Assembly (NCBI GenBank): GCA_008828725.1
Contig: MEHQ01001039.1
Span: 1 to 64,000, forward strand
Direction of reading: 5' to 3'
From: Saccharina japonica
Taxonomy: Eukaryota > Sar > Phaeophyceae > Laminariales > Laminariaceae
Length of the DNA: 64,000 bases
Numbering within the stretch: position 1 is the stretch's first letter; each line of letters starts with the position of its first letter. The notes beneath the pieces are model-generated. The model saw nothing but the letters and a program-made list of their open reading frames with translations. It was not told where the DNA came from and did not search any database. Shown one piece after another: positions 21,078-31,410 of the stretch. The position numbers and the translations under genes are program-made.

Positions 21078-21330
21078 ACTACTGTATAGGAATCCGACGC
21101 AAGTCGACGAGGGAAGAAAGTGCTGAAATCTTCTCGCGATAAAAGTACGAGGCACGTATGATATATATATATGCATATATAGATACTCGTATACCGTACG
21201 TAGTGGGGAGGGGGGAGAAGAGCCTACTTAGTGACCCCGGATCTGTGAATTACGACTAAAGAGGGAGAGAGAAAAGAAGGGTGAAGATAATAAATGGGAT
21301 GGACAAAAAATAAAATAAAATAGGGATACG
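21078..21330 (+). repeat. SINE-1 body and tail
   Basis: From GGAATCCGACGCAAGTCGAC to GGGATGGACAAAAAATAAAA. A 45-bp AT-rich insertion rich in TATATA lies before the ACCGTACGTAGTGG word, which itself has CGTA added after CCGTA. Confidence 0.7.
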
Positions 21331-21696
21331 TATATACGTGGTGACAACAACGAACAATACGTATAATACCAACAGATAAAACAAAAAAAAGCACGACAAC
21401 CGACAACACGTTGGTTCAAGGTTTCGATGCCATGCGAAAATTTGACGTGTGGTGGGCACTAACGAGTATACCGGTATTTGATAGACAAAAAAAGTTAGCA
21501 CATTGGCCGGAGTCCGGAGCCCCTACCGGGCTATACACGTGGTCTACTGGGGCTATACACGTGGTCTACTCGTAGCGAACCTCGAACCTCGAAACTACAT
21601 ATATATAATATTATACATGATACATGATACATACAGGTATATATGTACATATGTACCTGCTGGGTATACTCGTCGTATAATATTTCACCCCTATGG

Positions 21697-22106
21697 AGCA
21701 AAGATGTTGGGAGACATGTCAAGCAAGGCAAAATTATGCCATGCGCTGTCAAGGGTGTAGGGCCGAAGTGTTCCCCACTAAAACCTAGTAGTTTGGTGTC
21801 AGTCACGGCATGTCAAGGCAAAGCTGCTGTTCTGTCTCAAGTCTTAAGGGTTAAAAGTCCTGTCTCCCGACATCTTTGCTATGGAGTTTAACCCCTTGGG
21901 AACAGGTTCCACATATTTGGGAACACACTACTAGTACTTGGAATCAAAGATGTCAGGAGAAGGCACTTTCAGCCCTTGACTGACGGCAATTTTCCTTTTT
22001 TAATCCTTGACTGACGCCAAACTACTAGGTTTTAGAGTGGAACACTCGGATCCACACCCTTGACCGATGCTCGTTTTCCCTTGACTGACCGTCTCCTGAC
22101 ACCTTT
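21697..22106. mobile_element. nested inverted-repeat element(s)
   Basis: GCAAAGATGTTGGGAGAC (21698) pairs with GTCTCCCGACATCTTTGC (21862). AAAGATGTCAGGAGA (21946) pairs with GTCTCCTGACACCTTTGC (22091). Inner blocks at about 21751-21812 (TCAAGGGTGTAGGG, CCTAGTAGTTTGGTGTCAG) and 21997-22068 (CTGACGCCAAACTACTAGG, ACACCCTTGAC) are also complementary. Either two related MITEs or one element with its ends duplicated; no target duplication was fixed. Confidence 0.5.
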
Positions 22107-23059
22107 GCTTGGAATTAGTGTGGAATTAGCGACCAAAACAATGTTAACTTTGGTGTTACCAAAACCATCTACCTGGTATTAATTGTGAACACGAGTACAA
22201 CGTGAGCGCCCATCATCAGAAGCGCCGCGGGTACTTAAGAGAGCGGCATATTTTTTTTGCCCGTGCCGTTCGACTGGCAATGACTCATTGCATTGTAGCG
22301 CGCGGGCACCAATTTGGTATCTCGCCCCCCCCCCCCCCCCCTAAATCATCATGCAGCAGTTGTTGCCGTTTTGCTGAAAATCATCACACACTCTTTCTTA
22401 GTCGTCGATTTCCCCCCCTCTGCAGATTACACACGCACAGATAGATGTAAAGCTGGCGAGCTTCGGAATTTGTCGAGAGTGCCACGTGCTACATAGCGTA
22501 GCTCTATGCGCGGAAACAAAACACGAAGCAGGAGTCGGGGCAGATGGCGGGGGGGCAGCATGAAACGAGTACGTAAGCCTATCGGAATGCATGTACGCGT
22601 ACATATAATGTATATGTACCGAAGTATATATACATATATATACCAGGTATTATATATGTACGTACACAAAAGGAGGGAGAAGTGGCCAAATATGATGTGG
22701 CGTTGGTCCGGGGTCGACGCGAAAATAGCGATAGACTTCGTTCGTACTCAGCGGAATTCGGATTTGCCAGTGGTATACCGGTGCAGTGGGGGTCACAAGT
22801 TCAAGAGCTATCGGTTTTATAAGAGAAGCATATTTCACTTATATAGATGTTATGGGCCTTTTTTGCATCATTCATTACGTCAGGAATCAACAATACAAAC
22901 TGGGTCTCTTCAACGGTCCCTTGGCATCGTAAACTGGAGCCTTAGCCTCTCGGCCCCTTGGCATCGTAAACTACCTGATGTATTGCGGGCCTTATTCCTC
23001 CTTCGCTTCGCGGACGGCCTGGGCCGGCGGCGAAGCCCCCTTGTAATATGTATAATACT
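22107..23059. other. intergenic
   Basis: A forward open frame spans 22506-23348 but crosses AT-repeat sequence and a SINE, so it is not a gene. GGCATCGTAAACT occurs twice (22923 and 22962). A poly-C run lies at about 22325-22341. Confidence 0.5.
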
Positions 23060-23338
23060 CTTTTCGTTTTTTTTCTTTTTTTTTTTCTTTTTTTCTTTTT
23101 TTGTTCTCCATCTTCCTTTTCTTGATTATCCTTGCCTTGCTCTCCCGCTCCCTCCCAGCGTAGTCACTCAAATCCGGGGTCACATAACGCTCCTCCCCCC
23201 TCCCCAGTACGGTTCGTGCCTTCGTTTTCATCGCGGGAAGAATTCAGCATTTTCTTCCCTCGTCGACTCGGGTCAAATCTTTTTGCTAACTCACGCTCTT
23301 TCGGCATTCATTTTTCACAAGAGAAAAAAAAGCAAAAC
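23060..23338 (-). repeat. SINE-1 body
   Basis: Reverse-strand copy: T/C-rich tail region, GTCACTCAAATCCGGGGTCA, CCCTCGTCGACTCGGGTCAA, ending at CATTTTTCACAAGAG. Confidence 0.65.
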
Positions 23339-23340
23339 TG

Positions 23341-23399
23341 TCAAATAAGAAATCCAGCATGGACCAGGTTTCCTGTTTCTTATTACAGTAGGTGTCCTG
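23341..23399. repeat. MITE-B right-end fragment
   Basis: AAATAAGAAATCCAGC to TAGGTGTCCTG; the left half is missing and replaced by the preceding SINE. Followed by TACTATTAATAGTTTTGTA. Confidence 0.6.
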
Positions 23400-23674
23400 A
23401 ACTCCTGTACTATTAATAGTTTTGTACCACCTAATCACGCATTCGTCGTTGCCGTGATCATCACTTTTAACTTTTAATCCATGCAGAACTGGAAAACTTA
23501 TCCGACACTAATTCCAAGTAGTTTTGTCCCGCAATACGTCGGACCAGTTGTTACGGCAAGTTTTCCAATCTGAAGTCCCAAGAAGCTTTTAAATCGTTGT
23601 GACTATGTAGTGCTTGCATCATGTTCGTCTTTTCTGCTCCCCATGATCAACGCACAAACAGCAGCAGTAAGTAG

Positions 23675-23765
23675 TTGACGACAAGACAGCAGTTGTGATG
23701 AACAAATGACATATGCAGCCACGACAAGACAGCAGTTGTGATGAACAAATGAAATATGCAGCCAC
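23675..23765 (+). repeat. tandem duplication, about 45 bp x 2
   Basis: GACAAGACAGCAGTTGTGATG AACAAATGA(C/A)ATATGCAGCCA appears twice head to tail. No gene in 23420-23832. Confidence 0.7.
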
Positions 23766-23832
23766 CAGCGCGCGAATTCCTATACCTATATTACTAGCGA
23801 CAGTTACGACGGAGTCAGCATATTGTTTGTTT

Positions 23833-23912
23833 CCAGCCGGTCGCCCCGGTAGACTAGTGGTTAGCTTCAAAGACTACTGGCATTGGTCCCCAAGTTCGAA
23901 TCCCACCGTGGT
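23833..23912 (+). repeat. solo SINE-1 tRNA-like head
   Basis: GCCGGTCGCCCCGGTAGACTAGTGGTTAGC with A-box-like TAGTGGTTAGC, and AAGTTCGAATCCCACC with B-box-like GTTCGAATCCC. No SINE body follows. It is not a functional tRNA gene: no acceptor-stem pairing or anticodon arm could be drawn. Confidence 0.55.
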
Positions 23913-24246
23913 GTGACCCGTGACCGAGTGGCGCATGATGGCCACGCATAGGCTATATGACGACAGCCAGAAAAACATCACCAGGTATATATATCGATAT
24001 ATAGTGTGAATTTATATATATGTACGTAGCTAAGCATGTGGCAACTGGTCAATTATGTCAACTCTTTTATCAGTTTGTGTAGTACCCCTATAATTATGTG
24101 CTCCGTATCATACAATACAATGAGAAATACACTTCAATCCAGCGTTTTCCGAACCCGACGCCCATTGGTCGAGCGCCCCCCTCTGCCCGCACTCGGCCAA
24201 TGAGGGGTCGCGCGCGCGCGCGGCGGGAGTTGCCCCTCGGAGATCC

Positions 24247-24552
24247 AGTTCGCCTGTAACAGTAGGTGCAGCTTGGTTCTCGAAGCAAGACATCATTCTA
24301 CACTAAATTCAATATACAAATATCCACTTTAATTGCAAGATATAACATTCCACACTATAATCAAAATGTGTTTGTCGAAAAGTAAAAAAGCAAGTAGAAA
24401 AAAATGGGTCTCCAAAAATTCAGCCAGAATCGAAAAAGAGTCTAAACTGAGCGAGATAGCCGCTCTTACACTAAGTTCAAACATATTTCAGTACAAATCG
24501 GGTACGAGGTTCAGTTCGCCAAATATAATCGGTGCACCTTGGTTCTCGAAGC
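24247..24552 (+). repeat. spaced direct repeat
   Basis: CAGTTCGCC + 6-9 nt + GGTGCA(G/C)CTTGGTTCTCGAAGCA occurs at about 24248-24288 and 24513-24552. The 94-codon open frame 24333-24617 covers the second copy; it is Lys/Ser-rich and unrecognised, so I do not call it a gene. Confidence 0.45.
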
Positions 24553-24679
24553 AGCAGAATAAACCCACCGCACAACGGTTCAGCAAGTTCAGTGACTTAT
24601 CATCTCATATATACTAACGTCAATAAGGTGTACTGTAGTTGTAGTTTCAACTTGGATCAATTGCAGAATTCAGTACCTG

Positions 24680-24850
24680 CCAAATAGTCGCAACCCAGAT
24701 CCGAGGTCACGCATTGTAGGCTCTTCCCTCCCGTCCCCACTACGTTACGTACGTGCCGAGAAGGGCTTATGATAGCACTTTCTTCCCTCGTCGACTCTCG
24801 TCGAATTGTGGCGTTTTTCAAAATCACTCGTTTTATGTATGCCATGATGC
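24680..24850 (-). repeat. SINE-1 body fragment
   Basis: Reverse-strand segments GTCGCAACCCAGATCCGAGG, CCCTCGTCGACTCTCGTCG; tail and head missing. Confidence 0.65.
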
Positions 24851-25498
24851 CATGGGATTGCTCATCGAGTTGTACATGTGTATATTGTATATTATATAAT
24901 ATTTACTTTTAACTTTTCCAGGATGTTTCTCAAAGCCAGTGCTTGGGTAAGCAGTAATAAGCAGGCTTGGGCGAGGTGCGTATTCATAGAGAGCTCCTCA
25001 AATGTTTAGATAATACAAGAAAAAAAAATAGGACAAGCAAGGGCGTAAAAAAAAAAGAGAAAACGACACCACACTTGTAGGAAGGTCAGAATGAAAAACA
25101 AACCGGATCGCTGTGATCACAGGACGAAATGAGCGAAAACCATTTTTTTTTCGTTTTTTGTTCCCTTTTTTTAACTTGGTTTTAGAGACCCCCCCTATTT
25201 TTTTTTCGCTGGTGGGGGCGGGGGGGGGGTAATTAAAAAAAAAGTTGACTTAATTGTTTTCTGGGATCACAACGGCCCGGTTCTTCCCTCCAATATAAGG
25301 GGGGGGGGTAGTGGGGTATCTGGGATTCAGATCCGCGCATACCCTTTGGACAAGTCTTGGGAAAATTAGGTGCCACAGCCCACAGCAGCATCCAGCATCT
25401 GTGGTACATACTGCTGTATGTATGTACCCCTATAAAAATGAAAAATAAAGTACATCCTATCGTACCTATTCATGAGCATGCGCCATCTGAAGACTGAA

Positions 25499-25835
25499 CA
25501 AGGCGATTGTGGTTCAATATTGTGGATGTTGTGCGTGCACAAGACCGCCCAAGAAAAGTAATATATTGGTGGTAGAGGAGGAGGAAAGAGGAGCAGAGCC
25601 AGGCCAAAAGGCGTGCGTTTGAGGTAGCTGAGCTTTGAGATGTGAAGATGAGTTAGTTGCAGGGCTGATGGATATCGAGTACCAGAAAGGCGATTATGGT
25701 TCAATATTGACTGCTGTAGTGGAGGAGGAGAGAGGAGCAGAACCAAAGCCAAAAGGCGTGCGTTTGAGGTAGCTGAGCTTGGAGATGTGAAGATGAGTTA
25801 GTTACAGGGCGGGTAGACATCGAGTACCAGAAATA
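25499..25835 (+). repeat. tandem duplication, about 175 bp x 2
   Basis: Each unit contains GGCGATTRTGGTTCAATATTG, a GAGGAGGAG-rich stretch, AAGGCGTGCGTTTGAGGTAG CTGAGCTT and GAGATGTGAAGATGAGTTAG. The rest of 24851-25923 shows poly-A/T, G-runs and no gene. Confidence 0.7.
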
Positions 25836-25924
25836 CATACATAAATGTATCATATACACGTGCATACTACCTGGTACGTACTACTGGCTGTATGTTATCG
25901 CATCAAGTACGGTAGTTATCAATA

Positions 25925-26273
25925 GTAGGGGTTCCCCCATAAGGCGGTCTGAGGAAGGCGGTGTCCCGATACAAGGTGGTCGAAATCGCTTGCCGCGAAT
26001 GCTCTGCTTACTGCACTGATGAGCGTAGTATCTCTGTGTCGTAGTTTTGTGACCACAGAACTGGTACCTTTTTAGGATGAAGAATCGGCACGGACACTGG
26101 GTGTGCTGGATGTTGACGGGTAGAAAGGAAGGTTTAATGTGAAGAACACACAAACACTGGGGAAATTGCACTCAGAACCTGGCACGAATAAGGCGGCTTC
26201 CCCCTATAAGGCGGTCATATTACTCTCTACTCTCTACTGGCACAACACCACCGCCTTATTGGGGGACCCCTAC
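25925..26273. mobile_element. modular element M-1 copy, split by REP-A1
   Basis: Left end AGTAGGGGTTCCCCCATAAG, right end TTGGGGGACCCCTACTAC. ATAAGGCGG words lie at both ends. A REP-A1 copy interrupts it at about 26003-26155, flanked by GCGAAT and ACGAAT, a possible short target duplication. Confidence 0.6.
26003..26155 (+). repeat. REP-A1 copy, 5'-truncated
   Basis: Begins GCTCTGCTTACTGCACTGAT and ends GGTTTAATGTGAAGAACACAC. 5' truncation with an intact 3' end is what target-primed reverse transcription leaves. Confidence 0.75.
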
Positions 26274-26319
26274 TACTTACTACTTGTACCGGGTGTAACA
26301 TCGTATCATATCATATGTG

Positions 26320-26399
26320 CCACTCGTGTCCCTAAATATAGGGAACGTTAGTATATTAATAAATAATCGGAAATATCCTTATATACAGGGACAGGGTGG
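26320..26399. mobile_element. MITE-E copy
   Basis: CCACTCGTGTCCCTAAATAT...ATATACAGGGACAGGGTGG: about 80 bp with inverted ends of about 20 bp and an AT-rich middle. Confidence 0.55.
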
Positions 26400-26634
26400 T
26401 ATTCTACCAGTGTGAAAGGATGAGTGCTGGTATATACATTCGTTTCATCACGGCTATTATGGGCCATATGACTCTTTTTTGGGAGGGTCGTATGTACGTA
26501 GCCCATAGGATCACGGGCTAAAAAAAAACATGGATCACATACTGATGATGTTGTGATGTGAATGTTGATGCATGATATATATTTCGATGTGAATTTTGAT
26601 ATATATTATATGATATTTGACCGGCAGGATACAG

Positions 26635-26840
26635 CAGCGGGTACTCCCGATTCAGGAACACCCCAAGATAAGAGTAAGAGCACCCCATTCGGGATTTAAG
26701 AGCGGTAAAAAAACGGCATGTCCCGCCTATATACTAAAAAGCTATCTATTGCCCACTACAGATAAGAGCAATTTGTAGTTTTGATCGCTTGTTTTGGCTT
26801 TGTCACGGGGTGCTCTTAAATCGGGGTATACCCCCTACTG
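26635..26840. mobile_element. modular element M-2 (AAGAGCACCCC words)
   Basis: GCGGGTACTCCCGATT at the left pairs with AATCGGGGTATACCCCC at the right. AAGAGCACCCC or close variants recur at 26672, 26685 and, inverted, at about 26806. No coding capacity. Same design as M-1 but different words. Confidence 0.5.
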
Positions 26841-27121
26841 TATATTTATATTTGCTCCTGTAGGTGACATGCGACTATTACGCTGAGTATTGGAGTACCA
26901 CCCTGACCGGGATTATAAGCACCGTTTGGGCTACGAAGAGGAAACGTCGGCTGGCCGATGGACGCTACATTTTGTGATTTGTGACGTATTTTGTGGCAGT
27001 CTGAGATTGTTCCGGACGATCTACACACACACACACGTGCTCGAGATGTTGAGCAGCACAGCAGCAGCACCGTGTGTATGTAGTAGATAGTGCGTTGAGG
27101 TTGGTGGTATTGTATACAGTA

Positions 27122-27291
27122 CAGGACACCTATTAACGGTAGAAACAGGCTAATAAGAAAGCCAGAGTGATATTTAGAGGGAAAATGATATATTCGAGAA
27201 TCGTAATCTTGAAATTAGTGTAGAAAGCACCCCTCTCTCAAATAAGAAATCCAGCCTGGACCAGATTTACTGTTTCTTATTAGGTGTCCTG
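27122..27291. mobile_element. MITE-B copy
   Basis: TA|CAGGACACC ... GGTGTCCTG|TA, 170 bp. Outer flanks read TATACAG on the left and CTGCTGTA on the right, i.e. extra CAG-type units outside the element. Confidence 0.8.
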
Positions 27292-27339
27292 TACTGCTGT
27301 ACACCTGTTACGTACACACACGGCGTTTATCGCATGTTG

Positions 27340-27440
27340 TGTGTGCGTTCTTCTTCGCATTGAACCGTTACTTTCAATACACCCAGTATCCGTGCTGCTT
27401 TTTCATCCCAATGAGATTGTGGTACAAGTTGTGAGAAACT
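27340..27440 (-). repeat. REP-A1 copy, diverged and shortened
   Basis: TGTGTGCGTTCTTCTTCGCA, CAGTATCCGTGCTGC, TTTTTCATCCCAATGAG in family order on the reverse strand. Confidence 0.6.
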
Positions 27441-27469
27441 ATCAAAATACGAGGCAGGAATAATGCATA

Positions 27470-27655
27470 AATATATAGCAACGCGAGGGAAGAAAGTGCT
27501 GCAATCGCGATAAAAATGCAAGGCACGTGTACCGTACGTAGCGGGGGAGGAGGGAGAAGAGCCTACTTAGTGACCCCGGATCTGAGTTACGACTAAAGAG
27601 GGAGAGAGAAAAGAAGGGCGAAGAAAATAAATGGAATGGGAGAAAACAAAATGCT
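27470..27655 (+). repeat. SINE-1 body and tail
   Basis: CGCGAGGGAAGAAAGTGCTG, ACCGTACGTAGCGGGGGAGG, GACCCCGGATCTGAGTTACG, GGGCGAAGAAAATAAATGG. CGTA is added in the CCGTAG word. Confidence 0.7.
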
Positions 27656-27771
27656 ATGCCATGCCATGCCAAGGTATTGTTGGTGTTTTCACATTAACTC
27701 GTGTATTATTTTCAAAATCGTGAGTCCGTGGTCATGGGACAGGCTCCATAAAACAAATCTGGAGCGGAAGA

Positions 27772-27862
27772 CTGTTGTTGTTGTTGTCTTCACATTAAAA
27801 ACCGTGCCGGTCTCTCTATCCAGTACCTCCATCTGTCCGTACTAATCCAACACTTGACTACC
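27772..27862 (-). repeat. REP-A3 3' end
   Basis: TGTTGTTGTTGTTGTCTTCACATTAAAAACC followed by GGTCTCTCTATCCAGTACC, the mirror image of the copy at 60-160. A related A2-like 3' end lies just upstream at about 27685. Confidence 0.55.
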
Positions 27863-27999
27863 TCAGGAAAAAAAAGGCAGGAAAATATGTGTTCATGTAC
27901 TGATATATAAACGACAAGCACAACACACTCAAACCAGCGACAAAGTACATTGAAGGAGATCAGAAGAAGAAAACAAAATGAAAGGCTGAGAGCTGAGAG

Positions 28000-28205
28000 A
28001 GCCTTCGTAGCGTGGGTAAGCGAAATTCGACGCGAGTCGACGAGGGAAGAAAGTGCAAAAAAATGATCGCGATAAAAATGCCAGGCACGAACCGCAGTGG
28101 GGGGGGGGGAGAGAGAAGAGCCTACTCAATGACCCCGGATCTGAGTTACGGCTAAAAAGGGAGAGAGAAAAGAAGAGCGAAGATAATAAATGGGGGGGGG
28201 GAAGT
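28000..28205 (+). repeat. SINE-1 body and tail
   Basis: TAGCGTGGGTAAGCGAAATT, GACGAGGGAAGAAAGTGC, GACCCCGGATCTGAGTTACG, ending AATAAATGGGGGGGGG. The 28206-28570 stretch beyond has a poly-T run and no gene. Confidence 0.7.
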
Positions 28206-28579
28206 ACTCGTATAATATAAATAGGTACGTATGACAGTTTTTTTTTTTTTTTTAACTCTTGTCATATCCCCATGACCGTCTTGTGCAATGGTGCGATGGT
28301 AGGAGGGCATACTACGTAGTACTTGAGGCCTACTACGTACTGCTGTACAGTTAGTACAAGCCCACGCTTAAGAAATAACCTATCAAAATAAGAACATAAG
28401 GCGCATTTTTTTGGGGGGGGGCTCTATTATAAGATTATAGGATTAAGAAATCGTGCTCAGCGGTGAGAGCTACACTAATTTCAATGTAATAACCTATGCT
28501 CAAGGTTGTTCAAGGATGGTGACACAACAATATGGTTCTATATAAGGCTTGCTCATATCGCGTACCAGGTACAGCAGTA

Positions 28580-28743
28580 CAGGATACCTAACAAGAAACA
28601 GGCTAATGAGAAAGCCAGGCTGATATGTGGAGGACAATAAGAAAATCGGGAGTCGTTATCTTGAAGTTAGTGTAGAAAGCGCCCTCTCTCCAATAAGAAA
28701 TCCAGCCTGGACCAGATTTCCTGTTTTCTTATTAGGTGTCCTG
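28580..28743. mobile_element. MITE-B copy
   Basis: TA|CAGGATACC ... GGTGTCCTG|TA. Both outer flanks carry the extra unit TACAGCAG/CTGCTGTA, so the symmetry extends 8 bp beyond the element. Confidence 0.8.
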
Positions 28744-28767
28744 TACTGCTGTATATATGATGTACCG

Positions 28768-28827
28768 TTCTGACCCGAAATATAAGCATCATTTCGATTG
28801 AACATTAGTACAAAAAATATCCTTGTA
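28768..28827. repeat. MITE-E partial copy
   Basis: TCTGACCCGAAATATAAGCA and AATATCCTTGTAC lie between two MITE-B copies. Confidence 0.45.
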
Positions 28828-28832
28828 CAGTA

Positions 28833-29001
28833 CAGGACACCTGCAGTAATAAGAAACAGGAAATATGGTCCAGCCTAGATTTCTTATTGGAGAGAGGGTA
28901 CTTTCTACACTAACTTCAAGATAACGACTCCCGAATTTCTTGTTTTCCTCCAAATCTTAACTCTGGCTTCCTTATCAGCCTGTTTCTTATTTGGTGTCCT
29001 G
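28833..29001. mobile_element. MITE-B copy, inverted relative to the previous one
   Basis: TA|CAGGACACCTGCAGTAATAAG ... TTTGGTGTCCTG|TA; internal landmarks appear in the opposite order to 28580-28743. Flanked by TACAG at the left. Confidence 0.78.
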
Positions 29002-29149
29002 TACTATGTACTCCGGGTCCGAGTGGTGCGTAAGTATAGATAAGTCGTAGGTGTTTCTTGCTAGCAGGGCCCATACTGCTGTTGTCTTCTGTCTTCTGTT
29101 TTCTCTGTTTATATTTATATACGTAGAGACTTCTTGTGAAAACAAATGC

Positions 29150-29390
29150 AGAAATCGCCAATTAATCGTAGCGTGAGTTTTTATGCAGAAAAATGACGCG
29201 AGTCGACAGGGGGAAAAATGCTGAATTATTCCCGCGATAAAAAAACTGAAGACACAGACCATAGTGAGGAGGGAGGGGGGACGCCCGCTATGTGACCCCG
29301 GATTTGAGTTACCGGTACTACCGCTGGGAGGGAGGGGGAGAGTTGGGCGAGGGTAATAAATGGAATGGAGAAAAACAAGAAAATAAAAAA
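29150..29390 (+). repeat. SINE-1 body and tail, diverged
   Basis: TAGCGTGAGTTTTTATGCAG, GACGCGAGTCGACAGGGGG, GACCCCGGATTTGAGTTACC, GGGTAATAAATGGAATGG. Confidence 0.65.
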
Positions 29391-30029
29391 GACGGCGAAG
29401 CAAGCCCGTTCTATTTCCCCCCCCCCCCATTTTTACGCCGCACAGCTTGCGCCTTGGGCCAGTAGAGTTCGAGCGACAATGTATGTTTCGCCTTCGTCTG
29501 GTTTCGTAGTATCATGTTAAATGGTACATGATACGAGCATACCAGGTGTGTATGACATAAAATTTTATTTGTTTTCATGAAAAAATGATAAATCACATTA
29601 AATGTGCGTTCCCGTCTTTGCCGTCCCATGATATCATATGAATCATGGATATCATACCATATGTCAATATATACCTTTGACAGGGTGTGTGATGTGTGAT
29701 GTCTTGGGGCGTTAAGCAGTTATTGATACCCATCAAAGGCATCGAGCACACACAAGGGTCCGTGCCGATTTATTTGATAATCTCCTTTTTCTTTTTTCTT
29801 TTTCCTCCGTCAATACGAGAGCGAGATAGAGCAACACATCATGTGTACAAGTGCCGTGGCCACCACAATGGTATCTTACCGTACTACAGTCAATAAGCAA
29901 CGAGAAAACAGAGTGCATCGCAAGTTATTAACAAGAAAATTAGCGAGTCGAGACTACTGATCGGTGAGATGCCAAAATTACCGTGATATTGAGCCCTCTA
30001 TCGTCTTCATGTATACGTGTATACATAAG
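29391..30029. other. intergenic
   Basis: No gene seen. Contains a run of about 13 C (29417-29429) and a T/C-rich stretch (29785-29815). Confidence 0.45.
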
Positions 30030-30165
30030 CCCCCCCCTCGCCCAATACCTCACGGCGTTTCGCGCTTGGTGCAAGCAATGTCTGCCTGGTTGGTGAAAAC
30101 CCAACGCGCTCCGTCCCGGCATTGTAGGGATGCGAAGGTCTATGGTCATATGACTACGGCCACGC
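30030..30165 (+). repeat. element C, partial
   Basis: CGCCCAATACCTCACGGCG TTTCGCGCTTGGTGCAAGCAATG, GTGAAAACCC, GGCATTGTAGGGATGCGAAG, ACTACGGCCACGC, in the same order as the fuller copy at 43863. Confidence 0.65.
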
Positions 30166-30487
30166 GTGAATATCGAGTAACCCCCTACCCCCCTACCCCC
30201 CCCCTCTATAAATATATGATATATTTATAGGTTGGGTTGGCGTCGGTTGGCAACGACGCTGTAAAACACGCCTCTCACTGCGTGAGCTAGACAACCAGGG
30301 TACCGTTTTTTTTTTTGGCGGTCACCAAAGCTGGCGGTCTTGTTAGATCATTTGTGCGGGGTGGAGAACCTTTGCTCCGCACAAGGGGAATGATCGTATC
30401 ACGTAGTGTGTATATGGTAAGGCACCCGCGAGGCAGTTACATAGTGCTCCCATTGCTGTCTCAGGAAGTGGCCACACCAGAAATTAA

Positions 30488-30672
30488 ATTAACTCATTGA
30501 AGCTGTCATCCATATGCAAGTCCGCCTCAGAGGCGGTTCTTAGCAGGATGCAGCTCACCCTCCATGCGACTCGCCCAACACCTCACGGCGCTTCGCGCTT
30601 GGTGCTAGCAATGTCTGCCTGGTCGGTGAAAACCCGACATGCTCCGCCCCGGCATTGTAGGGATGCGAGGGT
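30488..30672 (+). repeat. element C
   Basis: CATTGAAGCTGTCATCCATA, CGCCTCAGAGGCGGTTCTTA, GGATGCAGCTCACCC, CACGGCGCTTCGCGCTTGGT, GGGATGCGAGGGTC, then cut by the poly-T end of a reverse SINE-1. Confidence 0.7.
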
Positions 30673-30673
30673 C

Positions 30674-31045
30674 TTTTTTTTTTTTTTTTTTTTTTTCCAT
30701 CCCATTCATTATCTTCGCACTTCCGTCTTTCTCCCTCCCTAGTCGTAACTCAGATCCGGGGTCACAAAGTAGGCTCCTCTCCCTCCTCCCCCACTACGGT
30801 TCTTGCCTTGATTTTTTATCGCGCAGAGGGTTCAGCCTTCCCAACGCTCGTCGATTTTCATCGAATTTTGCTAACTCACGCTCTCGCGCTTTCAGCTAGT
30901 CAAGATTTCCCTTTGGTACGAGATACAAAGTCCCCCTACGGGCCATGCAGCGAGCGGCGGTGCGCCGGCTCGAACTCCCGTGACTTGACGCTCAACAAGC
31001 TTTTCGTCGCTTACCTGCTAAGCCCCACCGGCGGGCGAATACAGT
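30674..31045 (-). repeat. SINE-1, nearly full length
   Basis: Reverse-strand copy beginning with 18 T (the A-tail), CATCCCATTCATTATCTTCG, GTCGTAACTCAGATCCGGGG, and ending with a head that has GGCTCGAACTCCCG (complement of the B box) and TTACCTGCTAAGCCCCACCGGC. Inserted into element C. Confidence 0.8.
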
Positions 31046-31099
31046 CTACGGTCATCACGACTACCGGCCATTGCATGAAAATGCCCCAGCCACAACCCC

Positions 31100-31410
31100 C
31101 CCCCCCCTCAATGGTCTAGTGGCTACCCTCGGATGTCGGATGCTGCTACTATTGATAGCGTTGATGCTGTAAATTTGGATTATTTGCAAAAATATATAAA
31201 GAAGGGCTCAACTGCTGAGTACACCTATGTCAATAGCGTGGGTAGGCACAGTTTGACGCGAGTCGACGAAGGAAGAAAGGGCTGAAAATCTCTCGTGATA
31301 AAAAATGCAAAAGGCACGAACCGCACTACTGTAGTGAGGGGGGGGAGGGGGGGGTGGAAGAGCCTGCTATATTACCCCGGCTCTTACAGTAGTCACGACT
31401 AGGTAACACC
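31100..31410 (+). repeat. SINE-1 copy
   Basis: Head relic TCAATGGTCTAGTGGCTACC with an A-box-like segment, leader GATTATTTGCAAAAATATAT, body to about 31410. ACCGCACTACTGTAGTGAGG replaces the usual ACCGTAGTGGGG. Confidence 0.65.

Noticed and set aside
22506-23348. Forward open frame of 280 codons
   Set aside because: It runs through TATATA-rich sequence and a reverse SINE-1 copy, so it is composite repeat sequence.
23833-23912. Possible tRNA gene
   Set aside because: A- and B-box-like segments are present but no cloverleaf could be drawn, and the same head starts many SINE-1 copies.
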